From: PALSA-270 sp963770245 | Lineage (GTDB): Bacteria; Acidobacteriota; Terriglobia; Terriglobales; Acidobacteriaceae | Length of the DNA stretch: 64,000 nucleotides | Direction: 5' to 3' | Assembly: GCA_963770245.1 (NCBI GenBank) | Contig: CAVYOX010000010.1 | Location: forward strand, 496,001 to 560,000 | Shown here: one piece after another, positions 42,670-50,875 of the stretch | Layout of the letters: every line of letters starts with the position of its first letter | How positions within the stretch are numbered: position 1 is the first letter of the stretch | Notes under the pieces: model-generated | What the model was told of the DNA's origin: nothing | Database searches by the model: none | What the model saw: only the letters and a program-made list of their open reading frames with translations | Translations under genes and position numbers: made by a program

Positions 42670-43626
42670 TTAGGTTTGCGGGCTGTTTGTCGATAGGGGT
42701 CCCGGGTCTTGAGCGCTGCCCGGCTGGGACTGTGCGGGGTCGGGTGCGACCAGGCTATTCACGACCTTCCGAACCCCTTCGACCGATTGCGCCGTCTTTT
42801 CCGCCAGCAGCTTTTCCGCGCGGGAAGAAACGTTTCCGCTGAGGGTGACCGTCCCGTCGGCGGCATGAATCTGCACGGTCTTCAGTGAGATGGCGTTTGT
42901 GGCGTACAACTCAAACTCGACCCGGTGCGCCAGTTTCTCGTCTGCGCTCTCCGGAGTGGTTCCGGCATTCCTAGCCACCAGATGATCCGTAACCCCTTGT
43001 ACGCCGGCCACATGCCAGGCGATCTGCTCGGCCGCGGATTTTTGATTGGAAGTCTGGACCGTTCCGCTCAGGGTCACAGTTCGGTCCTTCACGTCCGTCG
43101 TGATCGGCGTCTCGCTCAGTTCGGCATTCTGCGACAGACCCTCGCTCACCATCGTCCTGATCTCCAGATCGGCTACCCGTTCGCCGAGCCGTTCGGTTTC
43201 AAGGTTGCGCGCGGTCGAAGGATTGATCGCTAGATGGTTGTGCACTTCTTTGACGCCCGACGTGTCTTGCACGATGGCCCCCGCCACCGCCTTGATTTGT
43301 TCCGATGGTACTTCGCCATCCAGGCTGACTTGCCCTTGGGTGGTCTCGACTTTAATGTCGAAGGGAGATACCTGTTTCGACAGCACCAACGCGGTTCGCA
43401 CCCTGGAGGTTATGGTGGCATCTTGGGTCGAATCTTTGACCAGGTGGAACGCGTTCTGCACCGCGGGGTTGGTTTTGAAGAGATAGTACCCGGCCCCTAG
43501 TACCAAGACCAGCAGGACGAGCGTGGGAACCAACCTTCCGGAACGTCTGCGACCACTTTGTGGGTTATTCAACTGTTCCCTCCCCGCCGCCACGCTCAAG
43601 TACTCTTCGAATCCCTGCCCGCGCAC
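42670..43626 (-). CDS. Membrane-anchored protein with three BON domains
   Basis: A cytoplasmic N-tail rich in Arg/Gly (1-30) precedes one membrane helix (about 32-50; LVPTLVLLVLVLGAGYYLF). Three BON domains follow: about 70-140 (GQVSLDGEVPSEQIKAVAGAI), 150-225 (DRTVTLSGTVQTSNQKSAAEQI) and 233-300 (DGTVTLSGNVSSRAEKLLAEK). The C-terminal tail is disordered. It is probably anchored in the inner membrane with the BON domains in the periplasm. Possible co-transcription with the two small envelope genes downstream is inferred from shared strand and gaps of 118 and 64 bp. Confidence 0.9.
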   Translation of the reverse strand: MRGQGFEEYLSVAAGREQLNNPQSGRRRSGRLVPTLVLLVLVLGAGYYLFKTNPAVQNAFHLVKDSTQDATITSRVRTALVLSKQVSPFDIKVETTQGQVSLDGEVPSEQIKAVAGAIVQDTSGVKEVHNHLAINPSTARNLETERLGERVADLEIRTMVSEGLSQNAELSETPITTDVKDRTVTLSGTVQTSNQKSAAEQIAWHVAGVQGVTDHLVARNAGTTPESADEKLAHRVEFELYATNAISLKTVQIHAADGTVTLSGNVSSRAEKLLAEKTAQSVEGVRKVVNSLVAPDPAQSQPGSAQDPGPLSTNSPQT

Positions 43627-43900
43627 CCGGCAGCCCCATGGCGCTTGATCCGGCGGCTAGCGGCGTGGATCGGATGGCCTAGTTTCAGATGGAATAGTAC
43701 GGCACAAGAAGACTTGGAGACTGCCCATAATTGCTCACGTTTCGAATGGTTCGCCGGCCCTGCAACCCAGGTAACGAAGTGGGCGGGACCGACTCCTAAT
43801 TTCACAGCCTCCGGAATGTGAGCGGTCTTGACCAGTCCCGCCAGAGCCGAGTTGATACCCTCAAGACATTGGAGAATGAGCCTTTACGGGTCTCCCTGAT

Positions 43901-43951
43901 CACGCTTATGACTTTGACGCTTGTGACTTTGACGCTGGGGATTTTGACGCT
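43901..43951. repeat. 15-bp tandem repeat, about 3.4 copies
   Basis: Units TATGACTTTGACGCT, TGTGACTTTGACGCT and GGGGATTTTGACGCT follow a partial CACGCT. Read on the minus strand the unit is AGCGTCAAAGTCACA-like. Confidence 0.85.
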
Positions 43952-44346
43952 CGGGGCCACCGCCATTGCCCGTCGGCAGTTTGGGCTGGGCAATCGAGTC
44001 TGGCCCGCTCAGCCCTGCCTTGTGCCTATCGTGTTCGCGGCGGGCCTCGACATTTCTGGGCGGCTGAGCCCGTCCTCCGTCGCCGCGATCGAACCATCAA
44101 GCCTAGAGGATTCGGTCTGACATGTCCGTCACCCGGCATATGCCAGACGATTCGCCCGGCCCCATCGGGAGCGCTTGTCTAGGTTACCCGCGCGGCGTGT
44201 GGCCACCGCTGCTTTCTTCCTTTTGCGCCGATCTGTCGCCCACCAACCCGCGACACTCCGATTGCAGCGTCCCGGGCTGCGTTTGTCGATGTCACAGCCG
44301 TCGCAGTTCCCCTACGATCTGGAAATTAGCACCTCAGATCGTGACC

Positions 44347-44382
44347 CCCAGTGTCACGCCCAGTGTGACGCCCGGAGCCACG
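44347..44382. repeat. 12-bp degenerate tandem repeat, three copies
   Basis: CCCAGTGTCACG, CCCAGTGTGACG and CCCGGAGCCACG lie head to tail. Confidence 0.75.
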
Positions 44383-44628
44383 CCCGACCTTCCCGAGGAA
44401 ATCAAACCTTCCAGAAAACCCGCTGGTCTCTCTGAGAGGCAGGGTCGATTGGGTAATAATCGTGACAGCACCAGAGCACCGCGGAAAGCCTGACCCAGTG
44501 ATTTGATGATATGGCTTTGGGCTCGGGCGCTCGAACTCTCACTGCCTAGAGAGCCCAAGGTGGCGCGGACATTTTTCCGAGCATGGATGTTTTTCGAAGT
44601 TGTGAGCCATCGCGCTTCGAAGGTGGAA

Positions 44629-44718
44629 TGGCGGAGAGAGAGGGATTCGAACCCCCGATACGGTTTCCCGTATTCCAGTTTTCAAGACTGGCGCCTTCAA
44701 CCACTCGGCCATCTCTCC
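44629..44718 (-). tRNA. tRNA-Ser(UGA)
   Basis: 90 nt on the minus strand with CCA encoded. The acceptor is GGAGAGA/TCTCTCC with G73, and the long variable arm (TACGG..CCGTA) is typical of serine tRNAs. The anticodon loop CTTGAAA gives UGA, and the T-arm has GGTTCGAATCC. Confidence 0.95.
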
Positions 44719-44891
44719 GACGACTACAGTTTTACTACAGTCGGGCAGTTTCTCAAGGAGCGGCGCGCGGTTTGCTCACCCGGGTTCAACTGGCTGCGAT
44801 TGGGCTCCGCTCTGGGCTTCCCGGTTCCTTGGGCTTTTCCATTTTTCTGGTTTTGCGATCTCGTGTATCTTGGGCAACGAGGTATCTGCCG

Positions 44892-45659
44892 ATGAAAACA
44901 GTTTTCTCAGTGCTGGCGTTAGCCCTTTCGCTTGCACAGCTGTCCCTGGCGCAAGTGGATCCCCGCTGGAAACCGAACGATCCGGACCGCCCGTTGCCCC
45001 CGATCATTGAGCCTGGAACCCCGAGCACCCAGGATGCACCGGGACGCCCTCCCTCCGATGCCGTGGTCTTGTTCGACGGCAAGGATCTTTCTCAGTGGCT
45101 GGGCGCAGATGGCCAGCCCGCGAAGTGGAAAGTAGCGGACGGCTACCTGGAAGTGCTGCCCCATAGCGGCTACATCCATACCCGCCAGCCCTTCGGCGAC
45201 TGCCAATTGCATGTGGAGTTCGCAGAGCCTGTGCCCCCGGTGGGCGAGAGCCAGGGACGCGGCAATAGCGGTGTGTTTTTGATGGGTCTCTACGAAATCC
45301 AGGTGCTCGATTCGTATCAGAACAAAACTTACGCCGACGGTCAGGCCTCGGGCGTGTATGGGCAATTTCCCCCGCAGGTGAATGCTTCCTTGCCCCCCGG
45401 ACAGTGGCAGATGTACGACATCATTTTTCATAGCCCGCATTTTGACAAAGATGGCAAGATGCTGCGCCCGGCACGCTTCACTGTGCTGCACAACGGAGTT
45501 CTGGTGCAGGATAATGTGGAACTGTCGGGCCCCACCGAACACCACCAGCGCCCTCCCTACAAGGCGACGCCAGACAAGTTGCCTCTTAGTCTGCAGGATC
45601 ACGGCAACCCGGTGCGCTTCCGCAATATCTGGATCCGTGAACTGGGCGAGGGACAGTAG
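44892..45659 (+). CDS. Secreted DUF1080 (3-keto-disaccharide hydrolase) protein
   Basis: Laminarin/concanavalin-type jelly-roll of the DUF1080 family, members of which cleave 3-keto-glycosides or bind sugars. Residues 1-20 are a signal peptide (MKTVFSVLALALSLAQLSLA). A Pro-rich linker and then the domain (about 60-255) follow: LFDGKDLSQWLGADG, KWKVADGYLEVLPHSGYIHTR, FGDCQLHVEFAEP, RGNSGVFLMGLYEIQVLDSY, FRNIWIRELG. The ATG at 44892 is used because it starts the signal peptide. It is convergent with the Gfo/Idh/MocA oxidoreductase; such oxidoreductases make 3-keto sugars, so a shared glycoside pathway is plausible. Confidence 0.92.
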   Translation: MKTVFSVLALALSLAQLSLAQVDPRWKPNDPDRPLPPIIEPGTPSTQDAPGRPPSDAVVLFDGKDLSQWLGADGQPAKWKVADGYLEVLPHSGYIHTRQPFGDCQLHVEFAEPVPPVGESQGRGNSGVFLMGLYEIQVLDSYQNKTYADGQASGVYGQFPPQVNASLPPGQWQMYDIIFHSPHFDKDGKMLRPARFTVLHNGVLVQDNVELSGPTEHHQRPPYKATPDKLPLSLQDHGNPVRFRNIWIRELGEGQ

Positions 45660-45664
45660 GAAAC

Positions 45665-46834
45665 TCAAGAAGTCTTCGGCGGCCATGCGCTCTGGCCACC
45701 GTGGTGGTAAGCCAGGTTGCCGAATTGGCCTGCGCGCGCGGCGGCCACCCCGGTTTCCACCGGGGCGTTCGGCTCTTTGCGCGTCTTGATGCACTCAAAA
45801 AAATTCTCCATGTGCGTGATGGTCCCATCGCGGAAGCTGTGTTCGGTGAGAACTGGATTTTGCCCGCTGGGCACACCCTCGCGATATACGCTGAAGCCCG
45901 TGCGATCGAGCTTCAAGGTTGCTTCGGTCCCGCGGAACTCCAGTCCGCCGTCGTCGATCGAGGAATTCATCATGCCCTCATAGACCACATCAAAGCCGGG
46001 ATAGCGGAAGGCCGCCTGGATGGTGTCGGGACAATCCCACTCGTCGAAAACATATTTGTCCGCCAGCATCTGCGCTTCCCGGGCTTGGTCAGATTTCATG
46101 GCCCAGTGCACCACATCGATCCAGTGGGTGAATAAATCGGTCATCGCGCCGCCGCCAAAATTCCAGAACCACCGCCAGTGGTTATATTTTTCCTCGCTGA
46201 AGGGCTGATCCGGAGCGGATCCGAGCCAAAGTTTCCAATCGAGTGCCTGTGCGTCGATGGGCTTGGGTGCCCAGTTCCGGTGGTAGTTCTGCCACCAATA
46301 CGTTCTCACCTGCACCACCCGCCCGAGGCTGCCTCCCTGAATCATGTCGACGGCGTCCCGGAAATGAGTCCAACTGCGCTGCTGCATGCCACACTGCAAG
46401 ATCTGCTTGCTGGAACGAACTGCGCGGGTGAGGGTGGCGCCTTCCTCGATGCTATGGGTGACCGGCTTTTCCAGGTAGACATCTTTGCCGGCCGCCAAGG
46501 CATCGACTGCCATGCGAACGTGCCAGTGGTCCGGGGACGCGATGAGCAACGCATCGATGTCCTGATTGAGCACTTCCCGATAATCCAGGTGGGTGGTCGC
46601 GACACCGTTCGACCTTTCCTGGACGGCGTCGCGGTGCGGCCCGTATACGTCGCTCACGGCCACGATCTGGTAGGGGCCGAGTTTGTCAGCCGCATCGAGC
46701 AGGTTCCGCATCCGGCCCCCGGCTCCGATGATTCCGAGGCGAATGGTATCGTTTGCGCCCAGCACTCTGGTTGAGGCCAGCGCGGTCATTCCGGTTGCAA
46801 TGAGGAAACTCCGGCGATTCAGCATATTGGGCAC
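45665..46834 (-). CDS. Tat-exported Gfo/Idh/MocA-family oxidoreductase
   Basis: NAD(P)-dependent sugar dehydrogenase fold. The N-terminus NRRSFLIATGMTALASTRVLGA is a twin-arginine signal, implying export with bound cofactor. The Rossmann loop is LGIIGAGGRMRN, the active-site signature is YLEKPVTHSIEEG, and the C-terminal alpha/beta domain contains NWAPKPIDAQALDWKLWLGSAP and the catalytic-type segment FTHWIDVVHW. The 389 residues are typical of the exported subgroup common in Acidobacteriota and Planctomycetota. Its stop lies 5 bp from the convergent DUF1080 gene's stop, and the two may process the same oligosaccharide in the periplasm. Confidence 0.92.
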   Translation of the reverse strand: MPNMLNRRSFLIATGMTALASTRVLGANDTIRLGIIGAGGRMRNLLDAADKLGPYQIVAVSDVYGPHRDAVQERSNGVATTHLDYREVLNQDIDALLIASPDHWHVRMAVDALAAGKDVYLEKPVTHSIEEGATLTRAVRSSKQILQCGMQQRSWTHFRDAVDMIQGGSLGRVVQVRTYWWQNYHRNWAPKPIDAQALDWKLWLGSAPDQPFSEEKYNHWRWFWNFGGGAMTDLFTHWIDVVHWAMKSDQAREAQMLADKYVFDEWDCPDTIQAAFRYPGFDVVYEGMMNSSIDDGGLEFRGTEATLKLDRTGFSVYREGVPSGQNPVLTEHSFRDGTITHMENFFECIKTRKEPNAPVETGVAAARAGQFGNLAYHHGGQSAWPPKTS

Positions 46835-47195
46835 GCTCTCCTTCGCAGTCTTCCCGTTCGAGGAACCCTAAACGCCATAGGCCAATCCTTCGGCTTTGCC
46901 TGGGAGTATACGCGTCCGTTTCGGATTTGGCATCGCGGTGAGCGTCACCCCCAACGCTTGATATGTACCGGCCTAAGGAACTCGCACGGTGTGTCCATGG
47001 TGGTGGAAGGCCGGTGATCACTGCAAAGTTATGGTTCCATACCACAGCTTGGCTAATAGCAGCCCGCCCACAACCGCCAGCCCGATACTGAGCAGCCTAC
47101 CGATAAGGAAATATTCCGCAAATTCATTGAGCGCCAGATATCATCTCGCAGCTGCCAGTCATCGACACTCCTGGCTTAGCCCGAACTCGTCCGAA
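46835..47195. other. Intergenic with a possible membrane-peptide remnant
   Basis: On the minus strand, 47018-47137 encodes a 39-residue hydrophobic tail (EYFLIGRLLSIGLAVVGGLL...) ending in TGA, but only a CTG could start it and no Shine-Dalgarno is visible. It is probably a gene fragment or chance. Nothing else is seen. Confidence 0.4.
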
Positions 47196-48566
47196 CTAAT
47201 GTTGCTTGAAGACGGGTTCCTCAATCACGATCTCTCCAGCGCTGCCGTGCAAAATCCCTTCTCCCCCATCCTTTCTTAGGCTGAGGTGCCAGGAAAATGT
47301 AGTGCCATTCTCAAAGGTCGTCTTAAACGCCAGCGTTTGTCCATTTAGCGCAGGATCGAGTATCGGCGATGTAATTTCGGTGCCGTCCGGATTGACGAGA
47401 ACGATGGTACCCCCGGCGATGCCTTCGATCACAGAGATGTTTAGGGTAGCCGAGGGTTTCTCTGTCGCCGGGCTGATTTTTGTTTGCCACGTGCCTACGA
47501 ATTCGGATCGGGAGTCTTCCCTATCGGAACCTGCGGAAGCCCAATAGCTGCGCCTTGCCAGAACGCTATTGTCTCCTGGCTCCGCCAGGCGCACACGAAT
47601 CTGGTGCAGTCCAGGCTGAGGATTCTGGGGTTGGAAACTCAGCAAGTATCGGCTGTGCAGGTGATTGGTAAAATCCAAGATATGCGTCTCGAACCGCTTG
47701 CGCGACTCGAAGAACCGGTATTCGCCGCCCGTCTCGGCGGCAATGGCTTTTGGCGTGTTCGTCCGCATAGCCTGCCGTACCGTTGCAGCAAGGGCTATTA
47801 CATCCGGACTGTTCCCCCAGTCGTTCGGGTCCTTGCCACGGTCGGTGTCGAGCAACTGGGAGAGCGTGGGTGAGAATACCAAGGCATAGACTGCGGTGTT
47901 GCTACTGCCGATCAGCCGCACCACATCGTCAATCTTCGCCCACCGGCTCCCGTGGTCGCGGGTCTCGCTGATCAACAGCAACACACGCCTCCTTTCCCGA
48001 GGAAGCTTGTCGAGCAGGTTGACAGAGTATTCCACTGCGTCGAGAATTGCTGCGCTGCCGCCTGGCTGGAGATTGTGCAAAGCCTGCTGAATCTTTGTAT
48101 CATCGCTGGTAAAGTCCTGCGCGAGATGGATTTGGCCGGCGGATTCGACAATCGCAATTTCCGTTTCTGGCTGTTCCAAAATCGGTCCCAACATCGAGTT
48201 CAGCCCGCGGATTTCGGAAAGCTCGCGCTTCATGTCTCCAGTCAGAACGGCGACGACAATCGAAAGCGGCTCGGCCTCGGTCTCCTCGTCCAGATGGACG
48301 GTCTGCGGAACACCGTTATCCTCCAAAATGAAATCTTTCGCCTGCAGCCCGTACACTGCATGGTCAGAGGAATCACGCACCAAGGTAGGAACCAGCACGA
48401 GGTTGGTTTGGCTGCGGAAGGTTGGTTCTTCCTGGGCGACGAGACCCGCCGCCATCAGGGAAAACAACAGGAGGAGAACAATCTGCTTAATGAGACCGCC
48501 CCATCTTCGGAAGCGGTTGGTACATCTCGCGAATCCTCTTTTTTGTCTGCTCCGAGGACCAATCAT
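47196..48566 (-). CDS. Secreted VWFA-related acidobacterial-domain protein
   Basis: A hydrophobic signal (about residues 25-45; IKQIVLLLLFSLMAAGLVAQ) is followed by the 'VLVPTLVRDSSDHAVYGLQAKDFILEDNGVPQTV' opening typical of acidobacterial VWFA-related proteins. A von Willebrand A-like domain lies at about 95-330. The MIDAS motif is degenerate: the usual DxSxS is replaced by VLTGDMKRE, so metal binding is doubtful. The C-terminal beta-domain (about 355-456) resembles a carrageenan/Ig-like module. The start may be the in-frame TTG/Leu just before IKQIV; the first ~24 residues are Arg-rich and uncertain. Function is unknown; surface or periplasmic adhesion is plausible. Confidence 0.85.
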   Translation of the reverse strand: MIGPRSRQKRGFARCTNRFRRWGGLIKQIVLLLLFSLMAAGLVAQEEPTFRSQTNLVLVPTLVRDSSDHAVYGLQAKDFILEDNGVPQTVHLDEETEAEPLSIVVAVLTGDMKRELSEIRGLNSMLGPILEQPETEIAIVESAGQIHLAQDFTSDDTKIQQALHNLQPGGSAAILDAVEYSVNLLDKLPRERRRVLLLISETRDHGSRWAKIDDVVRLIGSSNTAVYALVFSPTLSQLLDTDRGKDPNDWGNSPDVIALAATVRQAMRTNTPKAIAAETGGEYRFFESRKRFETHILDFTNHLHSRYLLSFQPQNPQPGLHQIRVRLAEPGDNSVLARRSYWASAGSDREDSRSEFVGTWQTKISPATEKPSATLNISVIEGIAGGTIVLVNPDGTEITSPILDPALNGQTLAFKTTFENGTTFSWHLSLRKDGGEGILHGSAGEIVIEEPVFKQH

Positions 48567-48824
48567 CCTAGCGGTTGCTCTCCAGTTCCCTTCGTAAGAA
48601 CAATCTTGATCCTAATCGCAAGTTTCAAAACGGAGAAATCGCCGCTGCCATAACCCTGCCGATTCCCCTGGGTCCCTTTCCCGCCACCGGGGTGCGCGGT
48701 CCCTCGCGCTGCGCTCGCGCAGGAGTGCTTCGATCGCCTGACTTGCGCGAAACAAATAAAGGAGAGCATCCTAAACAGGTCGGCCGAGCGGCGAAAGTTG
48801 GCCGCGGCGGCCGAGGAGGGTTGA

Positions 48825-49541
48825 ATGACCTCACCGCCAAACCTGGTGCGGGAAAAGGTAGAACTCGAAGTCGCTGACGGGACGCGCATGGCGGCTTATG
48901 CGGTCCGTTCTGGCGGCGCCGGGCCGCATCCCGGAGTGATGGTGTTGCAGGAGGCCTTCGGGGTGAACTCCCATATCCGCAACGTGGCGGACCGATTGGC
49001 GCAAGCAGGGTTTGCCGCGGTAGCTCCCGAGCTGTTTCACCGCACCGCCCCCGGATTCGAAGGCAGCTACAAGGATTTCCCGTCCGTGCAGCCCCATATC
49101 CGGGCGGTGACACCGTCGACGGCAGGGATCGACCTCCGGGCCACCTTCGACTGGCTGCGGTCGCGTCCCGAGGTAAAAGCGGATGAAATCTACAGCGTAG
49201 GATTCTGCTTGGGGGGCAAAGTATCGTTTCTGGCGAACGCCCTGCTCCCCTTGCGAGCTGCGGTCTCGTTTTATGGAGGCGGCATCGCAGCCGACCTGCT
49301 CGACCGGGCGCAAGCGCTCGGCGCGCCCATGTTGTTTTTCTGGGGAGGGCTCGACAAGCACATTACACCAGAGCATCGAAAGGCGGTCACAGATGCTCTC
49401 GATACCCACCGGAAAACCTACGTCAATGTTGCATTCTCCGATGCGGATCACGGTTTTTTCTGCGACGAACGGGCTTCCTATCAGCCGCGCGCGGCTCGCC
49501 AAGCCTGGAGCCTGATGCTAGAGTTCTTGCGGTCCTGGTAA
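48825..49541 (+). CDS. Dienelactone hydrolase-family protein
   Basis: Alpha/beta-hydrolase with a cysteine nucleophile. YSVGFCLGGKVSF places Cys128 in the elbow, Asp is expected in LFFWGGLDKHITPEH, and the catalytic His is in SDADHGFFCDE. The 238 residues are normal. A GGAGGG Shine-Dalgarno stands before the ATG. A cytochrome c gene follows by 34 bp, so the two may form an operon, though no chlorocatechol genes are near. The substrate is unknown; many such proteins are general esterases. Confidence 0.92.
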   Translation: MTSPPNLVREKVELEVADGTRMAAYAVRSGGAGPHPGVMVLQEAFGVNSHIRNVADRLAQAGFAAVAPELFHRTAPGFEGSYKDFPSVQPHIRAVTPSTAGIDLRATFDWLRSRPEVKADEIYSVGFCLGGKVSFLANALLPLRAAVSFYGGGIAADLLDRAQALGAPMLFFWGGLDKHITPEHRKAVTDALDTHRKTYVNVAFSDADHGFFCDERASYQPRAARQAWSLMLEFLRSW

Positions 49542-49575
49542 AGAGAAGTCGAAAACCAGTGGAGGGAGAACGGCC

Positions 49576-50121
49576 TTGAAGAGTTTCCTTTTCGGTCTAG
49601 TGCTCGGTGTATTGCTTGTGCCGCTCGCAGTCTTGGGATACTTCGCCACGGGATTCGCTCCGGTCGGCACCGCCGCGAAAGCGATTCCCTTCGAGCGGCT
49701 GCTGGCGAGCAGCGCTCTCCATGCCCGCATTTCGCGGGAAATGCCCAAAACGGTTCCGATTGCCTCCGATGAATCCAGCTATAGCGCGGGGGTCGAGATC
49801 TATCGCCAGGACTGCGCGGTCTGTCACGGTTTGCCGGGAGAGGAACCAACTGCCATTGCTCAGGGAATGTTCCCGCATCCGCCCCATCTGTTCCGCGGGA
49901 AGGGCGTCACCGACGACGAACCGGGAGAGACGTACTGGAAGGTAAAAAATGGGATTCGTCTCACGGGCATGCCGGGCTTCGAGAAGTCGCTCTCTGAGAC
50001 TCAGATGTGGCAGGTCAGCGTACTGCTGGCGAACGCCGACAAGCTCCCCGATTCGGTCAAGCAGTCGCTCGCCGCGAGGCCGGCTGCAGCCCCCGCTGGA
50101 CAGACAGCACCCCAACACTGA
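49576..50121 (+). CDS. Membrane-anchored c-type cytochrome
   Basis: An N-terminal membrane anchor (residues 3-25; LFGLVLGVLLVPLAVLGYF) is followed by a class I cytochrome domain with haem motif C80-A-V-C83-H84. The Met of GIRLTGMPGF is the probable axial ligand. A Pro/Ala tail ends the protein. The start is a TTG at 49576, 9 bases after GGAGGG; no ATG lies nearby in frame. Length 181. It is probably co-transcribed with the dienelactone hydrolase. It is distinct from the soluble cytochrome at 16325-16765. Confidence 0.9.
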   Translation: MKSFLFGLVLGVLLVPLAVLGYFATGFAPVGTAAKAIPFERLLASSALHARISREMPKTVPIASDESSYSAGVEIYRQDCAVCHGLPGEEPTAIAQGMFPHPPHLFRGKGVTDDEPGETYWKVKNGIRLTGMPGFEKSLSETQMWQVSVLLANADKLPDSVKQSLAARPAAAPAGQTAPQH

Positions 50122-50222
50122 GCGCACCAACCGTAGCCTAGGGAGGAAGGCGCTTCGGAAGGCCGGGGCGCCGCACTCGCCGGCAGTGCCATCGAGCCAA
50201 CCACGGTTTTTGCGCAGCCTGC

Positions 50223-50816
50223 CTACAGAGCGGGGTGATGAGTCTCGTAGGCTGCGATTTCAGCTTCGTGCTTCAGGGTGAGCCCAATGTCGTCCAAGCC
50301 TTCGAGCAGGCGGTGGCGCACGAAATCATCCAACTGGAAGGTGGCGGAAAATCCACCTTGGTCGCGCACTTGCTTCTGTTCCAGATCGACGGTGATCTGG
50401 TAGTTGAGAATTTCCTCGGCGCGGCGGGCGATCTCGCTGACTTCGGCTTCGCCGAGGACCACGGTCAGGACTCCGTTCTGAACGCAGTTGTTGGCGAAGA
50501 TATCGGCGAATGAAGGCGCGATCACGGCCCGGAAGCCGGCGTTTGCCAGCGCCCAGACCGCGTGCTCCCGGGATGATCCGCACCCGAAATTCCTGCCGGT
50601 CACGAGAACACTGGCGCCGGCGTAGCGCGGCTGGTTCAAAGAGAAAGTGGAATTGGGCTTGCCGTCGGGCGTGCGCCGCCAGTCGTAGAACAGAAACTCG
50701 CCGAAGCCGGTCTTCTCAATCCGCTTCAGGAATTGCTTGGGGATAATCTGATCGGTATCCACATTGGCGCGATCGAGCGCAGCGACTTTCCCCCGGTGTA
50801 CGCGAAAGGGTTGCAT
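50223..50816 (-). CDS. leuD: 3-isopropylmalate dehydratase small subunit
   Basis: Swivel domain of isopropylmalate isomerase in leucine biosynthesis. Visible segments are NVDTDQIIPKQFLKRI, the substrate-loop NFGCGSSREHAVWAL and IAPSFADIFANNCVQNGVLTV. The 197 residues fit bacterial LeuD. It is 59 bp after leuC on the same strand; the two products form the active heterodimer. Confidence 0.96.
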   Translation of the reverse strand: MQPFRVHRGKVAALDRANVDTDQIIPKQFLKRIEKTGFGEFLFYDWRRTPDGKPNSTFSLNQPRYAGASVLVTGRNFGCGSSREHAVWALANAGFRAVIAPSFADIFANNCVQNGVLTVVLGEAEVSEIARRAEEILNYQITVDLEQKQVRDQGGFSATFQLDDFVRHRLLEGLDDIGLTLKHEAEIAAYETHHPAL

Positions 50817-50875
50817 TTTTCTCAGGCCCTCGAACGACTGGGCGATGCCCAGCGGCTTCTGCCATGACTACGCGG

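Larger units (their letters stand above)
43627..44628. other. Gene-poor kilobase with short tandem repeats
   Basis: No frame has a believable start and protein character; the apparent frames at 43818-44120 and 44122-44493 encode repeat-derived or Pro/Ser/Arg-rich text. Two short tandem arrays lie here (43901-43951 and 44347-44382). The stretch ends at tRNA-Ser. Confidence 0.5.

Noticed and set aside
43818..44493. Frames in the gene-poor stretch before tRNA-Ser
   Set aside because: Their sequence mirrors short tandem repeats or is Arg/Pro/Ser-rich, as random high-GC DNA would give.
47018..47137. 39-residue hydrophobic peptide on the minus strand
   Set aside because: Only a CTG start and no Shine-Dalgarno; probably a fragment or chance.
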